The notes under the pieces: model-generated
Told to the model about the DNA's origin: nothing
The model's input: the letters and a program-made list of their open reading frames with translations, nothing else
Databases searched by the model: none
NCBI GenBank assembly: GCA_023512835.1
Contig: JAKCVP010000343.1
Location: forward strand, 124,001 to 188,000
Length of the DNA: 64,000 nucleotides
Direction of reading: 5' to 3'
DNA from: Taxillus chinensis
Taxonomy: Eukaryota; Streptophyta; Magnoliopsida; Santalales; Loranthaceae
Part shown: piece by piece, positions 44,491 to 56,090 of the stretch
How the letters are laid out: each line of letters begins with the position of its first letter
Position numbering within the stretch: the stretch's first letter is position 1
Position numbers and translations under genes: made by a program

Positions 44491-46914
44491 ATGGCTAGCA
44501 CGGGAACATCCCTAGAAAACCTTCCTGAACTTGTCGAGCATCATGATGCCGACCGGTCCACACCCTCACCTAATGGTGCACCTGCCCCGAACTCTCCGAA
44601 GTTGAAGGGTCGAAAACGCTTGCTGTCCAGCTTGAAGAGAGTCGGCTCTTCACAGTCGCTCCTCCGTCTCCACAGGTCCTCTCAGAATCCGTATAGAGGC
44701 ACTGGCGCTGGCTCGATTTCGTGCATCTCGCTGTCTTCCTCATCTGCATCGCCCTTTGCTGCTGGCTGGCAAGCACCAGGTGCTGCACCTGCTGTGGGCA
44801 ATGGATTTGCGACCGCTCCAACGTCTGTCCATGACACACCAGGCAATGACTTAGAGCCCAATGCTCGCCAAAGAGCCTTCACAAATAATGGGAGTCCCTC
44901 TACGGTACCTTTCCCGTCCATTCAGGAAGCAACAACAGCCTCTCGCCCCCGGACCGCCGATGGGCTCCGCGAGCACGCTGGAGAGGATTACTTCTCTATT
45001 CCAGTGACGGCTGTTCAGAATCGCACACGCAGGCTCAACTTTGACTTTTGGGGCGACATGCCGGCCGAGCTGAGATTCTACGTCCTACATATGCTCAAGC
45101 CCAAAGACATCGTGCGCTGCTCAGCTGTGTCCAAAGCCTGGCATGAGATGTGCTTCGATGGCCAGCTTTGGTCTCAACTTGATACCGCAGATTACTACAG
45201 AGACATACCAGTTGAAGCCTTAATAAAGATTATCGCCAAAGCAGGTCCCTTTGCTCGGGACCTCAACTTGAGAGGCTGCGTCCAGCTGAGCGCAGATCGG
45301 TGGAGAGACGCAAACCTTTCTGAAGCTTGCACCAATCTAGAAAACCTATCACTCGAGGGATGCACTAGTGTGCACCGTAACTCGATTCACGAGCTCCTAC
45401 TCGCCAACTCGCGCCTGGTCCACATTAACATGTCTGGGCTGGTCAGTGTCACCAACAATACGCTCAAGATCATATCTCAGAACTGTCCCAACCTTGAAGT
45501 CCTGAATATATCATGGTGTACGAACATGGACGCACGTGGACTGAAAAAGGTGGTGCAGAGATGCCCCCGTCTCCGCGATCTACGTGCGAGCGAGCTGCGT
45601 GGTCTCAATGAGCAAGGCTTCATGCTGGAACTATTCACTAGAAATTCACTCGACCGCTTGATGATCTCGTCTTGTGATACACTTACAGACGATAACCTGA
45701 AGATCTTGATCGAGGGCGTAGAATCAGAGGTTGACTACTTGACAGGCAGACGTATCGTCCCTCCCCGCCGCCTAAAGCACCTAGACATCTCTCGCAGTAG
45801 GAACATCACGGACGACTCTCTCAATACCTTTGCGCACAATCTACCCCATCTCGAAGGTCTTCGGCTCTCGAAATGTCCTGGCGTGACGGACGAGTCCCTG
45901 AAAGATATCCTTCCAACGCTACCTCGTCTTACTCATCTCGACCTCGAAGAGCTTGACGGCATTACTAACCATACCTTGCAAGAGCTCGCCAAATCACCAT
46001 GTGCAGCTATTCTCAAACACCTTTCGATATCATATTGCGAGTCTCTTGGTGATACGGGCATGCTCCCTGTCATCAAGTCCTGTACCAATTTGCGAAATCT
46101 CGAACTAGACAACACGCGCATCTCGAACCTTGTCCTCATCGAGGCAGCAGCCATGGTTCGCGCCCGCAGTATTCCCGCTCGTTCTCCATCAATAGATGCA
46201 GCAACAGAAGAAGCGGCTGGCTTGTTGAAACGCAAGATAAAGGGTCCCTTACGACCACAATTGCGCCACGCTGGACTCGTCAAGCCGCGTGTTGGGCTGC
46301 GAATGGTCGTATATGACTGTCAGAACGTAACATGGACAGGAATTCAAGAAGTCCTGTCTCGCAACACAGAGCTCCGTCGTCCAGCAGCTCAGACGCTCTT
46401 CTCGTCACCTGCACTTCTACAGCATGTTCCACAGCCGTGCTCGTCCTCGTCGTCTCGCGCACACTCTCCTCACGCAATGTTCCCCGCCATGCCGACGCCG
46501 ACCTACGCCTCGCCAACGACTTCCACAACAGTCTTTCACACGCAGACCACCCTCCCCTATGACCCACTCAACTTTCCGCATGAGATCATAGCCCTCAAAG
46601 TTTTCTACGGATACCAGCCAACCGTGGCAGAACACACACGTCGCGTGCTCCGCGGTGACTTTGCAGCGGCGGCACGTCTGGAACGCAAGTGGGGCGAATA
46701 CATGATGGCTTCTGAAGAGGCTGGCGCACCTGGTGGCTTCGGCATTGGCGGATTCGGAGTCACAGCATTTACAGGACGCGGCGGCTGGGCCGATCGACGC
46801 AGACGGCGACGAGCAAGGGAGGCAATGATGATGCATGCTGATGAAGAAGGTGAGGGCGAAGGCATTGGACGTAGGAGACGAGCCAGAAGTGGTGGTGGCT
46901 GCAGTGTGATGTGA
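44491..46914 (+). CDS. F-box/leucine-rich-repeat protein with C-terminal CaaX box
   Basis: Single exon, 807 aa. A low-complexity N-terminus (1-180) precedes an F-box (about 186-230: FWGDMPAELRFYVLHMLKPKDIVRC...AWHEMCFDGQLW). About a dozen cysteine-containing LRRs of FBXL type follow (about 245-560), for example LEVLNISWCTNMDARGLKKVV and LEGLRLSKCPGVTDESLKDIL. A later Ser/Pro-rich stretch precedes a Gly-rich, Arg-rich tail with RRRRAR and the last four residues CSVM. F-box/LRR proteins select substrates for SCF ubiquitin ligases; the repeats are closest in style to fission-yeast Pof2 and animal FBXL2 (judged by eye). The CSVM ending is a canonical CaaX box, X=Met favouring farnesylation, after a polybasic region. 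Membrane-tethered FBXL2 has the same arrangement. Prenylation here is inferred. Confidence 0.88.
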   Translation: MASTGTSLENLPELVEHHDADRSTPSPNGAPAPNSPKLKGRKRLLSSLKRVGSSQSLLRLHRSSQNPYRGTGAGSISCISLSSSSASPFAAGWQAPGAAPAVGNGFATAPTSVHDTPGNDLEPNARQRAFTNNGSPSTVPFPSIQEATTASRPRTADGLREHAGEDYFSIPVTAVQNRTRRLNFDFWGDMPAELRFYVLHMLKPKDIVRCSAVSKAWHEMCFDGQLWSQLDTADYYRDIPVEALIKIIAKAGPFARDLNLRGCVQLSADRWRDANLSEACTNLENLSLEGCTSVHRNSIHELLLANSRLVHINMSGLVSVTNNTLKIISQNCPNLEVLNISWCTNMDARGLKKVVQRCPRLRDLRASELRGLNEQGFMLELFTRNSLDRLMISSCDTLTDDNLKILIEGVESEVDYLTGRRIVPPRRLKHLDISRSRNITDDSLNTFAHNLPHLEGLRLSKCPGVTDESLKDILPTLPRLTHLDLEELDGITNHTLQELAKSPCAAILKHLSISYCESLGDTGMLPVIKSCTNLRNLELDNTRISNLVLIEAAAMVRARSIPARSPSIDAATEEAAGLLKRKIKGPLRPQLRHAGLVKPRVGLRMVVYDCQNVTWTGIQEVLSRNTELRRPAAQTLFSSPALLQHVPQPCSSSSSRAHSPHAMFPAMPTPTYASPTTSTTVFHTQTTLPYDPLNFPHEIIALKVFYGYQPTVAEHTRRVLRGDFAAAARLERKWGEYMMASEEAGAPGGFGIGGFGVTAFTGRGGWADRRRRRRAREAMMMHADEEGEGEGIGRRRRARSGGGCSVM

Positions 46915-48659
46915 TGTTCCGTCCAAGTATAAGAAACTTAGGTCCCAAGTCGCTCGTGTCGCATCGGTCTGTTCTGCCCGTGGCATGATGTTGGAAGATA
47001 TCTTGCCCTGGCTTTGCTTCGGGACGCAAATTCTGTGGACAGAAAGGAGAAGAGCGTGATCATGCTAAAGGCAACAAAGACTAGATTGGACTAAGTCTGA
47101 GACTGAAACTGGCATGTTCTCATGGTGCCCAAAGCTTGATGTGGGACTTGGATGAAGTGCATCGGGAGGTCCATGGTCACGATACGGCAGTATGGCGTTC
47201 CAGTTTGTTGAAATTCTGCATCAGGCGGTCGATTTGGCGCAAGTTGCCTGCCAGGCAGTGAGCGATCACCTACTTGCTAGGCAGGCATATCTACTTGGGT
47301 GTGGCTGGGTAAATATTCTCATCGCCGCCAAATCCTCACATTAGGGATATGCATTGGCTCTCGTGCCGGCACTGGTACTGAAATTGACTCTTAATAATCA
47401 AACCGCGTTGAATTGCAGGTGAACTTTGGGTGACTTGCCTAGGTACTTTGGATGCACTGAAGGAATTTGAAAAGTACAGTCGATCATAATGTTGCCAAGG
47501 TTCAAAGATTTGCATGTGCTCTTGCCTTAGATTGTAGAGCATCGTGAGGACCTTGGCACGCTTCAGGTACGCACTGAGCAAGAAGCGACGGTCCTTGAAT
47601 ATCGAGTTGACCTTGACTTCTACTTCTACCTGGTGGGACCTAATTCAGGTACATGATGGCAAATGGCAGATGGCAGATGACGGAATCCTCGTTCAGTGGA
47701 ATTTGTCTGCTCAAGGTAGGTACTTACCTGACTATATGGGACAGACATTACCTTCTCCTCGAGGGGACTTTGTATACTCGTTGTTATTGTCTTGAGTGTT
47801 TATGGGCGCAAGTAGATGTTCATTACCTACATGCCGTACTCGTCCTACCTCGATTTTCACTCAGGGGACACGTTCTTGTAATGTTACGCAGGGAGGAATA
47901 GTACCTTATACTCACATCCTAGTAGGAAGAGAACGATCAAGGCATATGGATAGATCAAGTACCGTTGTAGGTAGACATATTCTCAGCGATCCTACTCTAA
48001 AAGTACAGGATCTTCAAGTACCAACTACCTAAGGTACTTTTAAGCTAGGTAATCACCCAAAGAAGGGCACCCACCCACCCAGCTAGATAAGTATACGAAA
48101 AGACTGTATACGATAGGCAACTTGTAAAGAAGAACCCAATCCGAACCCGCGCCAAAGCTCTGAAGAAAGAGGGAAAAACAGGGCAAGGAGGTCGCGCGTC
48201 TATGTCCCGTTCCATGCCCGATGCTCCATGTCTGTAAAGTGTATGTTCATTCCGTTTCCCCCTTCTCCCCTTTCCGTTGCCTCTCACTCCATTCATCGCC
48301 GGCCCTGGGCCTTGGGTTTCCCTGTTGAATAGTTCCAGATACCTTGCTTACCAGCTCCAGGTGTAAAAGGAAATAGAGACGCGAAAGTGACAACGAAACG
48401 CGTGATATCCGTTTGCAGCTGAGAGTTCCCTGGGCTCCCTTATCAACGTCTGGCTGTCGTCTAGTTCAGTCCAGGCCATGCCGTCCATTCCATTGACGTT
48501 TAAAAAAAAACAACTTCAGCCCAGAGTGGTTTGACTTTTTTTCAGGCACTTGTGAAGGCCCGGGCAGATCTTCAAATTCCTTTTCCCGATGTGGCTGCAA
48601 GTGTGCATCAGGAAACGAGGCCGCAATTAAGTACAAACCAGAAGGGGCAGGAAGAGGCG
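46915..48659. other. Intergenic region, about 1.7 kb
   Basis: Convergent gap between the F-box gene and the VID24 gene. No coding region is recognised. It contains a dense set of TAGGTA/TACCTA motifs (listed separately) and a short poly-A run near 48500. Confidence 0.45.
47437..48050. repeat. Cluster of TAGGTA / TACCTA motifs
   Basis: At least five TAGGTA/TACCTA hexamers (for example at about 47440, 47716, 47823, 47968, 48027 and 48045) lie among many GTAC words in about 600 bp. They are dispersed, not tandem. Similar short motifs are seen near 2340, 4650 and 43855. Confidence 0.5.
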
Positions 48660-50819
48660 CTATCGGAACTCCCAGCTGCCGGCACCGAATCGCGTATCAC
48701 CTGGTCCCATCTCAAGGTACTGGTATGGGCTGCTCTGTGGATCATAGTACAACCCCGTCACAGCACCGTCCCGACGCCGTAGACTAATGTAGTAGAATCC
48801 GCTGATGCTCAGTCCATACCCATTGCCATCTACATTGTGTAGAATTACGGGCGAACTGCTCTCGCGCTGCGCGTTCATCCGCACTACAGACGCTGACGAG
48901 ACTGTCCGTGCAGACGAAGAGGAGAGCGTGTCCTTGACAAAGCAGCGTTCCTTCCATCGCATAAGGATGTATTTTCCATTTAATTCTTCTTCGATCCACT
49001 GAGGATCTGAGAGAGCATTGGAAATTTGGTCATCATGCATATTGGCAAAGGGTTCCAGCTTCCGCCAGTACTGTGCGTCGGTGGCTGAGGTGGCTTTGGT
49101 GGCTTTAAACGAGTCGGCGTCGGTGAGGAGTGTGTGTTGTCGAAAATCGATCAGCTCGCCTTCCAAGAACGTGGAGAAGGATGCTTTTGTGGTTTCCGCG
49201 TTGTTGCTATTCTGCGCTGGCAGTGCATTGCGTCGGCCATTGGAGCTGCCATTGACAGACGGGACGTCAAAGGCTTCCATGGTGCCTTGCAGGGTCATTT
49301 TCTCCCAGTCAACTGCGTGGACTGCTACTTTGACGGTCCATCGGTCCTGTGAGCTGCCGGCAGCTGTTGATGACACAGGATTGTCGTCCAGCCACGGTCT
49401 AGCAAGTATCCTATCGATGGAGTTTTGGAAGCTGGCCAGACCGACTCTGTCAGTGTTGACTTCTCGACTTGACGACGAGTTAGATGACTGCTGTGGCCCA
49501 CTTGCTGATTGCGAGCCGACAAACATTGATCCTGGTGCCAGCCAGGAAGTGTAATATGGACCCACGCCTGTCCTGATGCCATTGTATAATTCTTTCCGGA
49601 GGTATTTTGGTGAGAGGTTTTCGCTCTCGGCTTTGCCAAGCATGATGACTACATCTTGAACGGTATTCCTTGAAGATTGCAGCCAGTGTAATGTCTTGAT
49701 GGCACGCTCAAAACGTGTGCATCGGTCGCTGGACCTCGACTCTCCATTATACTGCCTCGCCGCATGCATCATCGAGCTTGATGACCGTTGGTTTAGTCGG
49801 CTGCTGATCGATGATGCCGAGGACGCAAGCTGCTGCGAACTGTCCCCGGCATTTTGATACGAGTGCTGCAGGGGGGCGGTCCGCTGACCTTCGAGGAACG
49901 AGTCGCGTTGAAGGCGAGCAAGAACGGCCGACAACGAGTCCCGTTGCTGTGGCTCCGAAGCATTTGAATCTGGCTCGCTAGATCCTATTTCCGAGGACGA
50001 TCGTTCTCGGTCTAACATGTATCTTTCCAGCGTGTTTCGTGAGCGGGCAGTCATGCGGTGGTTCCTGCGTATTGACTGAAGGATAGCTGAAGAGCGCAAC
50101 GAGGGCTCATGTGAAGGGGGCGCAGGCGCGTTCTCGGCAGTTGTATGAGTCCTTGCTTCTCTTTCGAGTCGTTGACGGCCAATGCTCTGTAGAACGTCTG
50201 GATGCGTGTTGGGCTGTTCTGCCCGTAACTCGACCAAGATATCCTCTAATTCGTCATTTTCACCATCTTCATGGGCGGGTGCCCAATCGTACAGGGACTG
50301 TTGATGAGGCACTTGACCGCTATAGGGAGTGTGTGATTGCGCGGGCGGTTGCTGCTGCTGTTGCTGATTACGGTCCTGTTCAGCCCAACGCGGCTCCATC
50401 TGCGCTCGGAGTTGAGCCATTCTTCGCTGATGCAGGCGGCGCTCACGTGTTTCCTCGTCTGAACGCCGCAGAAGGTCAAGTTGTGAGGATGATGGGCGAC
50501 CCTGAGCTGCTTGTCGCATGCGTTCTATGCGCCGTTCATTGTGTCTCAGCTCCCGCGTCAGCGCTTCACCCGAGATTTCGGCCTCTGGTGGCCTGCGTAG
50601 GAAATTTACGTTGTCTTGATCGATGCCGTCTTCGGCTTCGATGGTCAAAGTCGAGGCGAGGTCAAGGACGGGCGATGCGAGTTCGCGAAGGCCAGGGAGG
50701 AGGGTGTTGGGTGAGGGTGAGCGGCGTGGAGTGGCTGGGAGGTGTCGAGGGTCGAGAGTGGAAGGTTCGGCAGGCGAGTTCTCAGGAGGCATGTCGGGAC
50801 GCCGGATCTGTGGCGACAT
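48660..50819 (-). CDS. VID24/GID4-family substrate receptor of the GID/CTLH ubiquitin ligase
   Basis: Single exon, 719 aa. The N-terminal half is disordered, with long Arg/Gln-rich predicted helices (for example RELRHNERRIERMRQAAQ) and a Ser-rich region. The C-terminal part (about 380-719) matches the Vid24 beta-barrel: RWTVKVAVHAVDWEKMTLQGTMEAF, FSTFLEGELIDF, WRKLEPF, KYILMRWKERCFV and the closing ISGFYYISL...GLYYDP...YQYLEMGP. Yeast Gid4 (Vid24) and Gid10 recognise N-terminal degrons on gluconeogenic enzymes for the GID E3 ligase. The Arg/Ser-rich N-terminal half makes this the long filamentous-fungal form, so the exact yeast counterpart is not assigned. The ATG at 50819 is the first in frame. 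Confidence 0.85.
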   Translation of the reverse strand: MSPQIRRPDMPPENSPAEPSTLDPRHLPATPRRSPSPNTLLPGLRELASPVLDLASTLTIEAEDGIDQDNVNFLRRPPEAEISGEALTRELRHNERRIERMRQAAQGRPSSSQLDLLRRSDEETRERRLHQRRMAQLRAQMEPRWAEQDRNQQQQQQPPAQSHTPYSGQVPHQQSLYDWAPAHEDGENDELEDILVELRAEQPNTHPDVLQSIGRQRLEREARTHTTAENAPAPPSHEPSLRSSAILQSIRRNHRMTARSRNTLERYMLDRERSSSEIGSSEPDSNASEPQQRDSLSAVLARLQRDSFLEGQRTAPLQHSYQNAGDSSQQLASSASSISSRLNQRSSSSMMHAARQYNGESRSSDRCTRFERAIKTLHWLQSSRNTVQDVVIMLGKAESENLSPKYLRKELYNGIRTGVGPYYTSWLAPGSMFVGSQSASGPQQSSNSSSSREVNTDRVGLASFQNSIDRILARPWLDDNPVSSTAAGSSQDRWTVKVAVHAVDWEKMTLQGTMEAFDVPSVNGSSNGRRNALPAQNSNNAETTKASFSTFLEGELIDFRQHTLLTDADSFKATKATSATDAQYWRKLEPFANMHDDQISNALSDPQWIEEELNGKYILMRWKERCFVKDTLSSSSARTVSSASVVRMNAQRESSSPVILHNVDGNGYGLSISGFYYISLRRRDGAVTGLYYDPQSSPYQYLEMGPGDTRFGAGSWEFR

Positions 50820-51356
50820 GCACAGGGTTCGAATATCAGGTCATTGACAGGTCGGCCACTAGTGTTGGAGGAAGCGAGGTACAAGGAGGGATGGAGAGGC
50901 TGAGCGGCAACAATGAACGACGAGGCGGCGAGGTGGGGTGAAAGAGGCTCGTGAGATTCTGTGAGATTATCGAGACTGAGGCGTGGAGGTGAGAGGCAGG
51001 ATGGGTGCGTATAATCAGTAGGGATGCCTCGTTGCAGCGTCAGAGGATAAGAAGTTGGTGATCGGCCGTTAGAGTTCACGTCGGCCGCTACTGTACAAAC
51101 CGTACGGCGTGTCGCCCGCAAAATCATAAGAGCGCCTCGTCGACATCGCCCGTCATGGCGATGATGCAATATGGCTTGTCGAAGGATTGGTGAGCAGCCG
51201 CTCTCTCCCCACCTGCTCCCTCTCCTCTCCTGCAACCTCCGTTCATCCTCGCTCTGTCTGCCCCGTATAAGCCTCCTACGTCTGCACCACCTCCTCTCGC
51301 CCACCATAGCTTCTCTAATCCGCCGCTTTTTCTCCAGAGCGACTAGCCCCGAAAGC
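50820..51356. promoter_or_regulatory. Divergent promoter region VID24 / glutaredoxin
   Basis: 537 bp between opposite start codons. The half next to the glutaredoxin start is strongly C/T-rich (about 51195-51350). No specific site is identified. Confidence 0.45.
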
Positions 51357-51784
<428 letters not shown>

Positions 51785-52176
51785 ACAATACACGCATTTG
51801 GAGCCTGAATGCGCATTGAAAATAAATGCAACAACTTGAATGACAGCTTCCGCATGCTTCAAATGCAATATGTATTCATGATAAGCCCCGTCAGGAGCCC
51901 TTGACGATCATCGTGGGTCTCGTGAATGATGTTAACGATCATACGCCCGTATGCCTGCGCTATGCTAAACAATAACATCCCAAAACCAAAGCCATGTTGG
52001 ATTACAATCGTGCTGTCTCATAATGAAGCTGTCGAGCTTTGGGGTATAGTGTGTAAGGACTGGATATGTCCTTTTCGTCAAACGTGAGCGTAACTCTGCC
52101 GTAATACTGCCGTGATGATAAGAAATGCAAACGGAAACGATAGCTCGTGCTCGACCCAAACTGATGGTCATATCTT
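51785..52176. other. Convergent 3' region, nothing recognised
   Basis: 392 bp between the glutaredoxin stop and the GRR1 stop. AT-richer than the surroundings, as expected for 3' UTRs. Confidence 0.5.
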
Positions 52177-54410
52177 TCATTCGTCTTCCTCTCGAGCGTC
52201 TTCGTCTTGTCCTTCATCTGCACCGTCTGACAAGGATTGTTGATCAGCTTGTGCAGATACTGCAGCTTGCACTTCGGGCGCTTGTGGATGAGCCACGCTG
52301 TGAGCAGGCGGCACTGGAGGGGTCCCGCTCGATACCGTAGCCTGGCCAGTGACTAGCTGAGGCGGGCCACCTGGTGGATGAATCCATGGTTGGCCGTTGG
52401 TAAATGTAATCTGTGGTACTAGCGTTGCCTGAGGAGGTGGAGGCGGTGGCAGCTGGAAGTTGACTGGTACGCCTCCTTGCTGTGCGTATTGATGGCCGTC
52501 GCCATGACCGTGCAAATTGTGAAATGCTGCCAGCTGCTGATTGATAAGTGCTAGCTGGTGCGGTGCTATCTGCACACCATGCTGTCCTTGATGCGGCTGA
52601 AACGTGCCGTGAGCGAGGTGCATGCCTGGAAAGAGGCCGTGATTGCCATTCTGAGCATGCAAGCCATCGTTGTCATCCATATCGGCATCCGCACTAGGCT
52701 GCATGTAATTGTCTTTGAGGTGCTTCCGGAGGCCTTGCACTCCAGGTCCGGAGAATACACAAAAGACATCACGCTGGTGATCATTAAACTCGGCTGGCGC
52801 TGGTCTACAGAAGCTCAGAATGTCGTCCCGCAGGAAATTCTGAACGCCAGTCAAACTCAGGTGAGTCAGTCGTCCACATTTCTGCAGCAAGGTGCGAATG
52901 CCCTACGTGTTCATGTTAGATAATCTTGTGGGCGACGGGCAACTGACGAACGCCTTCAACTTACCGGGACAGTTAAGTTCGTGCAGTAACTAAGATGAAG
53001 TCGTTCGAGGCTATTCGGATAGTGAGCTCCATTGGAGCCAGATGGTCGTGGATTTGCAAGAGCACGAATACTTCGGTCGGTGATGTTGTGACATTTCACT
53101 AAGCCAATGCGTTTGAGCTTCGGTAATGCAGCTAGCAGTTCGACCGAGTTGTCCGTCAGGTTCGTGCAGCAGGCAAGATCAACGTAGCGTATTCGGTTGC
53201 ATTTAGTCACCAGGTGGCTGACACCGTAGTCCGTGATCTGTGCACAGTGGCCCAGGTGGATATAATGGAGATTCTTGCCCAAGCGCGTTATGGCCAGAAC
53301 GCCTCGGTCGGTGACCTGTCGGCACTTTGCCAGCACAAGGTTTCTCAAGCGCGGCGCACGATCGACAATTTTCCCAATTCCATCGTCGCGAAGCTCGTTG
53401 CAGTCCGTCAAATCAAGGATGCGAAGTGCTTCGAAGGACGGTGTGTCGACGGGTAGTTGAAGGAAGGCTTGGTCAGTAATGCCGGTGCAGTGCGCCAGTC
53501 TGAACTCGCGTAATTGCCTTGACTGCACAAGCAATTGCGTAACAGCGAGGTCAGTCAGACCCACCACACGCTGCAAGTCAATCTCCAGGATGTCATGACA
53601 GTTGTCGGCAAAAGCCATGACACAAGCGTCAGTCAACTGGACGCAGTCGTTGAGCTTGAGCCTCTTCAAACGTCGACAACTCTTCGCGATCTCAATCAGA
53701 GCACTGTCGGTGATTTTACGACATTTCGAGATGTTGAGTCCCTGAAGTCTGTAGCAATTCTGTGCGATGACTGCCATTGTACGGTCGGTCAGATTCTCCA
53801 AACCTGTTACATCGATTGCAAGTAAGGCTCGGTTGCCCTCAATGAGTTTAGCAACACTCAAGTCAGTAAGCTTGCTGCAATCCGTGAGTGTCAAGCGCTC
53901 GATACGTTTGCAGCGCGACATGGGATCCAGCGTCCCGTCACTGACTTCGTTGCCTAGCTGTGCCAGATTGAGACGCTTGACAAGATCCGCATAGTCAAAG
54001 AACCCACGAGACATCCTGACCGTCTTCTGAACAATGTGCAGTGTCTTCCATGTTTGTGTTGCAGGGCGATGCCAGAGGAGCTCAACAGAGTTGCGAGCCC
54101 AATATTTGCATGTTAGTAGACAGCTGAGTATATCCAGTGGGGTGGCCAGTTTCTGGAAGATTTGTAGGAGCAGCTCTGGCGGAAGCTTGTTGATGGGAGA
54201 CATGCGGCAGCGTTCCTCGTATTCGGAGGCGTCTAGCTCCATCTCCTCCAAGGAAGCGCCCAAAGAGGATTGAGAGTCGTTTGCATGATGCATGATCGAA
54301 TCACCATCATCGTCAACAGAGCGTTCGGGCGAGGAAGAGGTCGAAGAGTTTGAGTCCACGGAGGGACGACGTCGTGTGCGCTGGCGGGGTGCTGCCAGTA
54401 AGCCGGCCAT
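52177..54410 (-). CDS. GRR1: F-box/LRR protein GRR1
   Basis: Two exons, 54410..52965 and 52902..52177, with a 62-nt intron give 723 aa. An acidic/Ser-rich N-terminus, an F-box (71-116: SPINKLPPELLLQIFQKLATPLDILSCLLTCKYW) and about 13 cysteine-containing LRRs (about 140-510) with repeated LxxLxLxxCxxITDxAL units. After the intron comes LTHLSLTGVQNFLRDDILSFCR, the diagnostic end of the Grr1 repeat array, then EFNDHQRDVFCVFSG. The C-terminus is Gln/Pro/His-rich. Grr1 is the substrate receptor of SCF-Grr1, which degrades regulators of glucose sensing and G1 cyclins. The ATG at 54410 is preferred over an upstream in-frame extension with no conserved character. Confidence 0.93.
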
Positions 54411-56090
54411 GGCTTGCTTCGCGCTTGCTTCGTGAGGTGATGTGATCAGGTAGAGGCAGCTGCTTGGGTCGTATGGTGAAGCAGGGGAACGCAGGGGAGG
54501 TGCGGAGCAAAGTAAAATGAGCTGGATGGTCGACTCAAGGCGTCGCAGTTGATTCAAGGCAGCCTTCCAGAGGTGCGGAGGTCAAGTTGAACAAAAGTGA
54601 CTGACAAGAGGTGGGTAGTGAAGAGAGCGCGTGCAGGCGTGGGGTGGAGGTCGGCGGAAGGAAGGTCCTGTTTAGACTTGGCCGTCGTTTTGAAGTTGGG
54701 GTCCGTGAGACTTGGGTACCAGCCGGAATACCCTTACTCATGCAGCAAAACATTAGGTATCGAGCGATCACTGCAATCACTCTGCAATTTGCACGTATAT
54801 ATACGAAGCCTCAGCATACAGCCTCGTGTATCCAGCCAGGGCCAACCCAAGTCGTCATCGGCCTTGTTCAAGAGTGGGAATCTCTGTAGATCTACCGTTT
54901 CGGCCACATCTACTCCAGCTTTCTGGATGAATCCCTCGAAACACTCCGAATCGACGTACTTCCATATCCTCTGGGCTTCCCTGTCTCTGGATGCATTCGG
55001 TCGAGAGTGATGATGCTGAGGCTCTTGAGGGAAGCCTTGCCACATGCCTTCCAACGTGCATTATCTCACCTTCCCAGAAACGAGCTTCGACAGCAGCTGG
55101 CTGCATTCGGCCAGTCGAGCGGAGGTTTGCCTCTGGTCGACCACCGAAGTCGACAGCAGCCAGGTTGCTGAGCACTGACTTGCGACAGTCTCAGCGGTCC
55201 TGCACTTGCAATTTTGAGCCATGAAGTGTGATTGCCCTGCTCGAGAAAGCCCTCAATGAAGTCTGCTAGGTCCAGTAGTCTTTGCACTCGGCGATAGAGA
55301 GGGCTTTCCCTCCATGCACTCTTATTACGGGTCTCGTTCCTGCTGCGGTGGACCGGCTGCGAGACTAGAGGGCCTCCTGAAACGGCCCGAGCTGCTCGTG
55401 AGGAGCCACGAGCAGCGTCAGATCAAAGAGAAGAGTGGGTCAGACACCTAAGCAGACCGTGGGAGGAGAAGCAGACTATCTTTTTGGCATTTAAGGCTTC
55501 AGGACTTGTTCATGCGGGAACGTGTGGAAGGGCACGCCTTTTGATATTGCCTTGAGTCAACTTGATTGTTGCGCCTGCCCTGCTCCAATGAATTCCTCCA
55601 TACAAAAACCATAACAACGTTAGACCGATGGGCCGCTAGGTCATTCTCAGTAGGCCAACAATATGGAAGACACGCCTTGTGCTCAGCGAACGCTCACGAT
55701 GTATGCGTGCACTGTGTTGAAAATGACCCTTGACCTTGTCTTCGGCAAGATCAGTCTGACAATCTCGCGTTATATACCTGGTAGTCTCCTCCTGCAAGCA
55801 GAGATCAAAGTGCTGGACCGTCGAGCGGCCATCGGGAGTCTTAGGGATCGTCTTCATAGTAGAGCAGGGCCCATCAATTTGCAAACGAAGGAAAATCGTG
55901 CCGGGTTTGTCTCAATCGAGCTTGGTCTTGGCCTTTCTGCTCCGTCCGCTTGCTGCCGACCATCGCAGCTTCAACAGCTTCCTCTCTCCCTTTGCACCGC
56001 TCCCTTCGACCATCTCCAATCCACCCTTTACCATCTCCAAAATCCTTTTAAAAGTAGCTTTTCGGCTTCTTCATTCCCCACTCTAATACA
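54411..56090. other. Intergenic region upstream of GRR1 and ATP9
   Basis: About 1.7 kb. Protein-like segments on the minus strand between about 54734 and 55290 are noted separately. The last 200 bp before ATP9 are C/T-rich (leader). Confidence 0.45.
54734..55290 (-). other. Possible small or decayed coding segment
   Basis: Two minus-strand stretches look more like protein than chance: RLLDLADFIEGFLEQGNHTSW (from 55287) and, in another frame, RIWKYVDSECFEGFIQKAG (near 54950). No start, splice or family links them. It may be a relic or coincidence. Confidence 0.2.

Noticed and set aside
52956..54557. GRR1 N-terminal extension beyond the chosen ATG
   Set aside because: The extra residues have no conserved character and begin at an arbitrary codon; the ATG at 54410 fits the family better.
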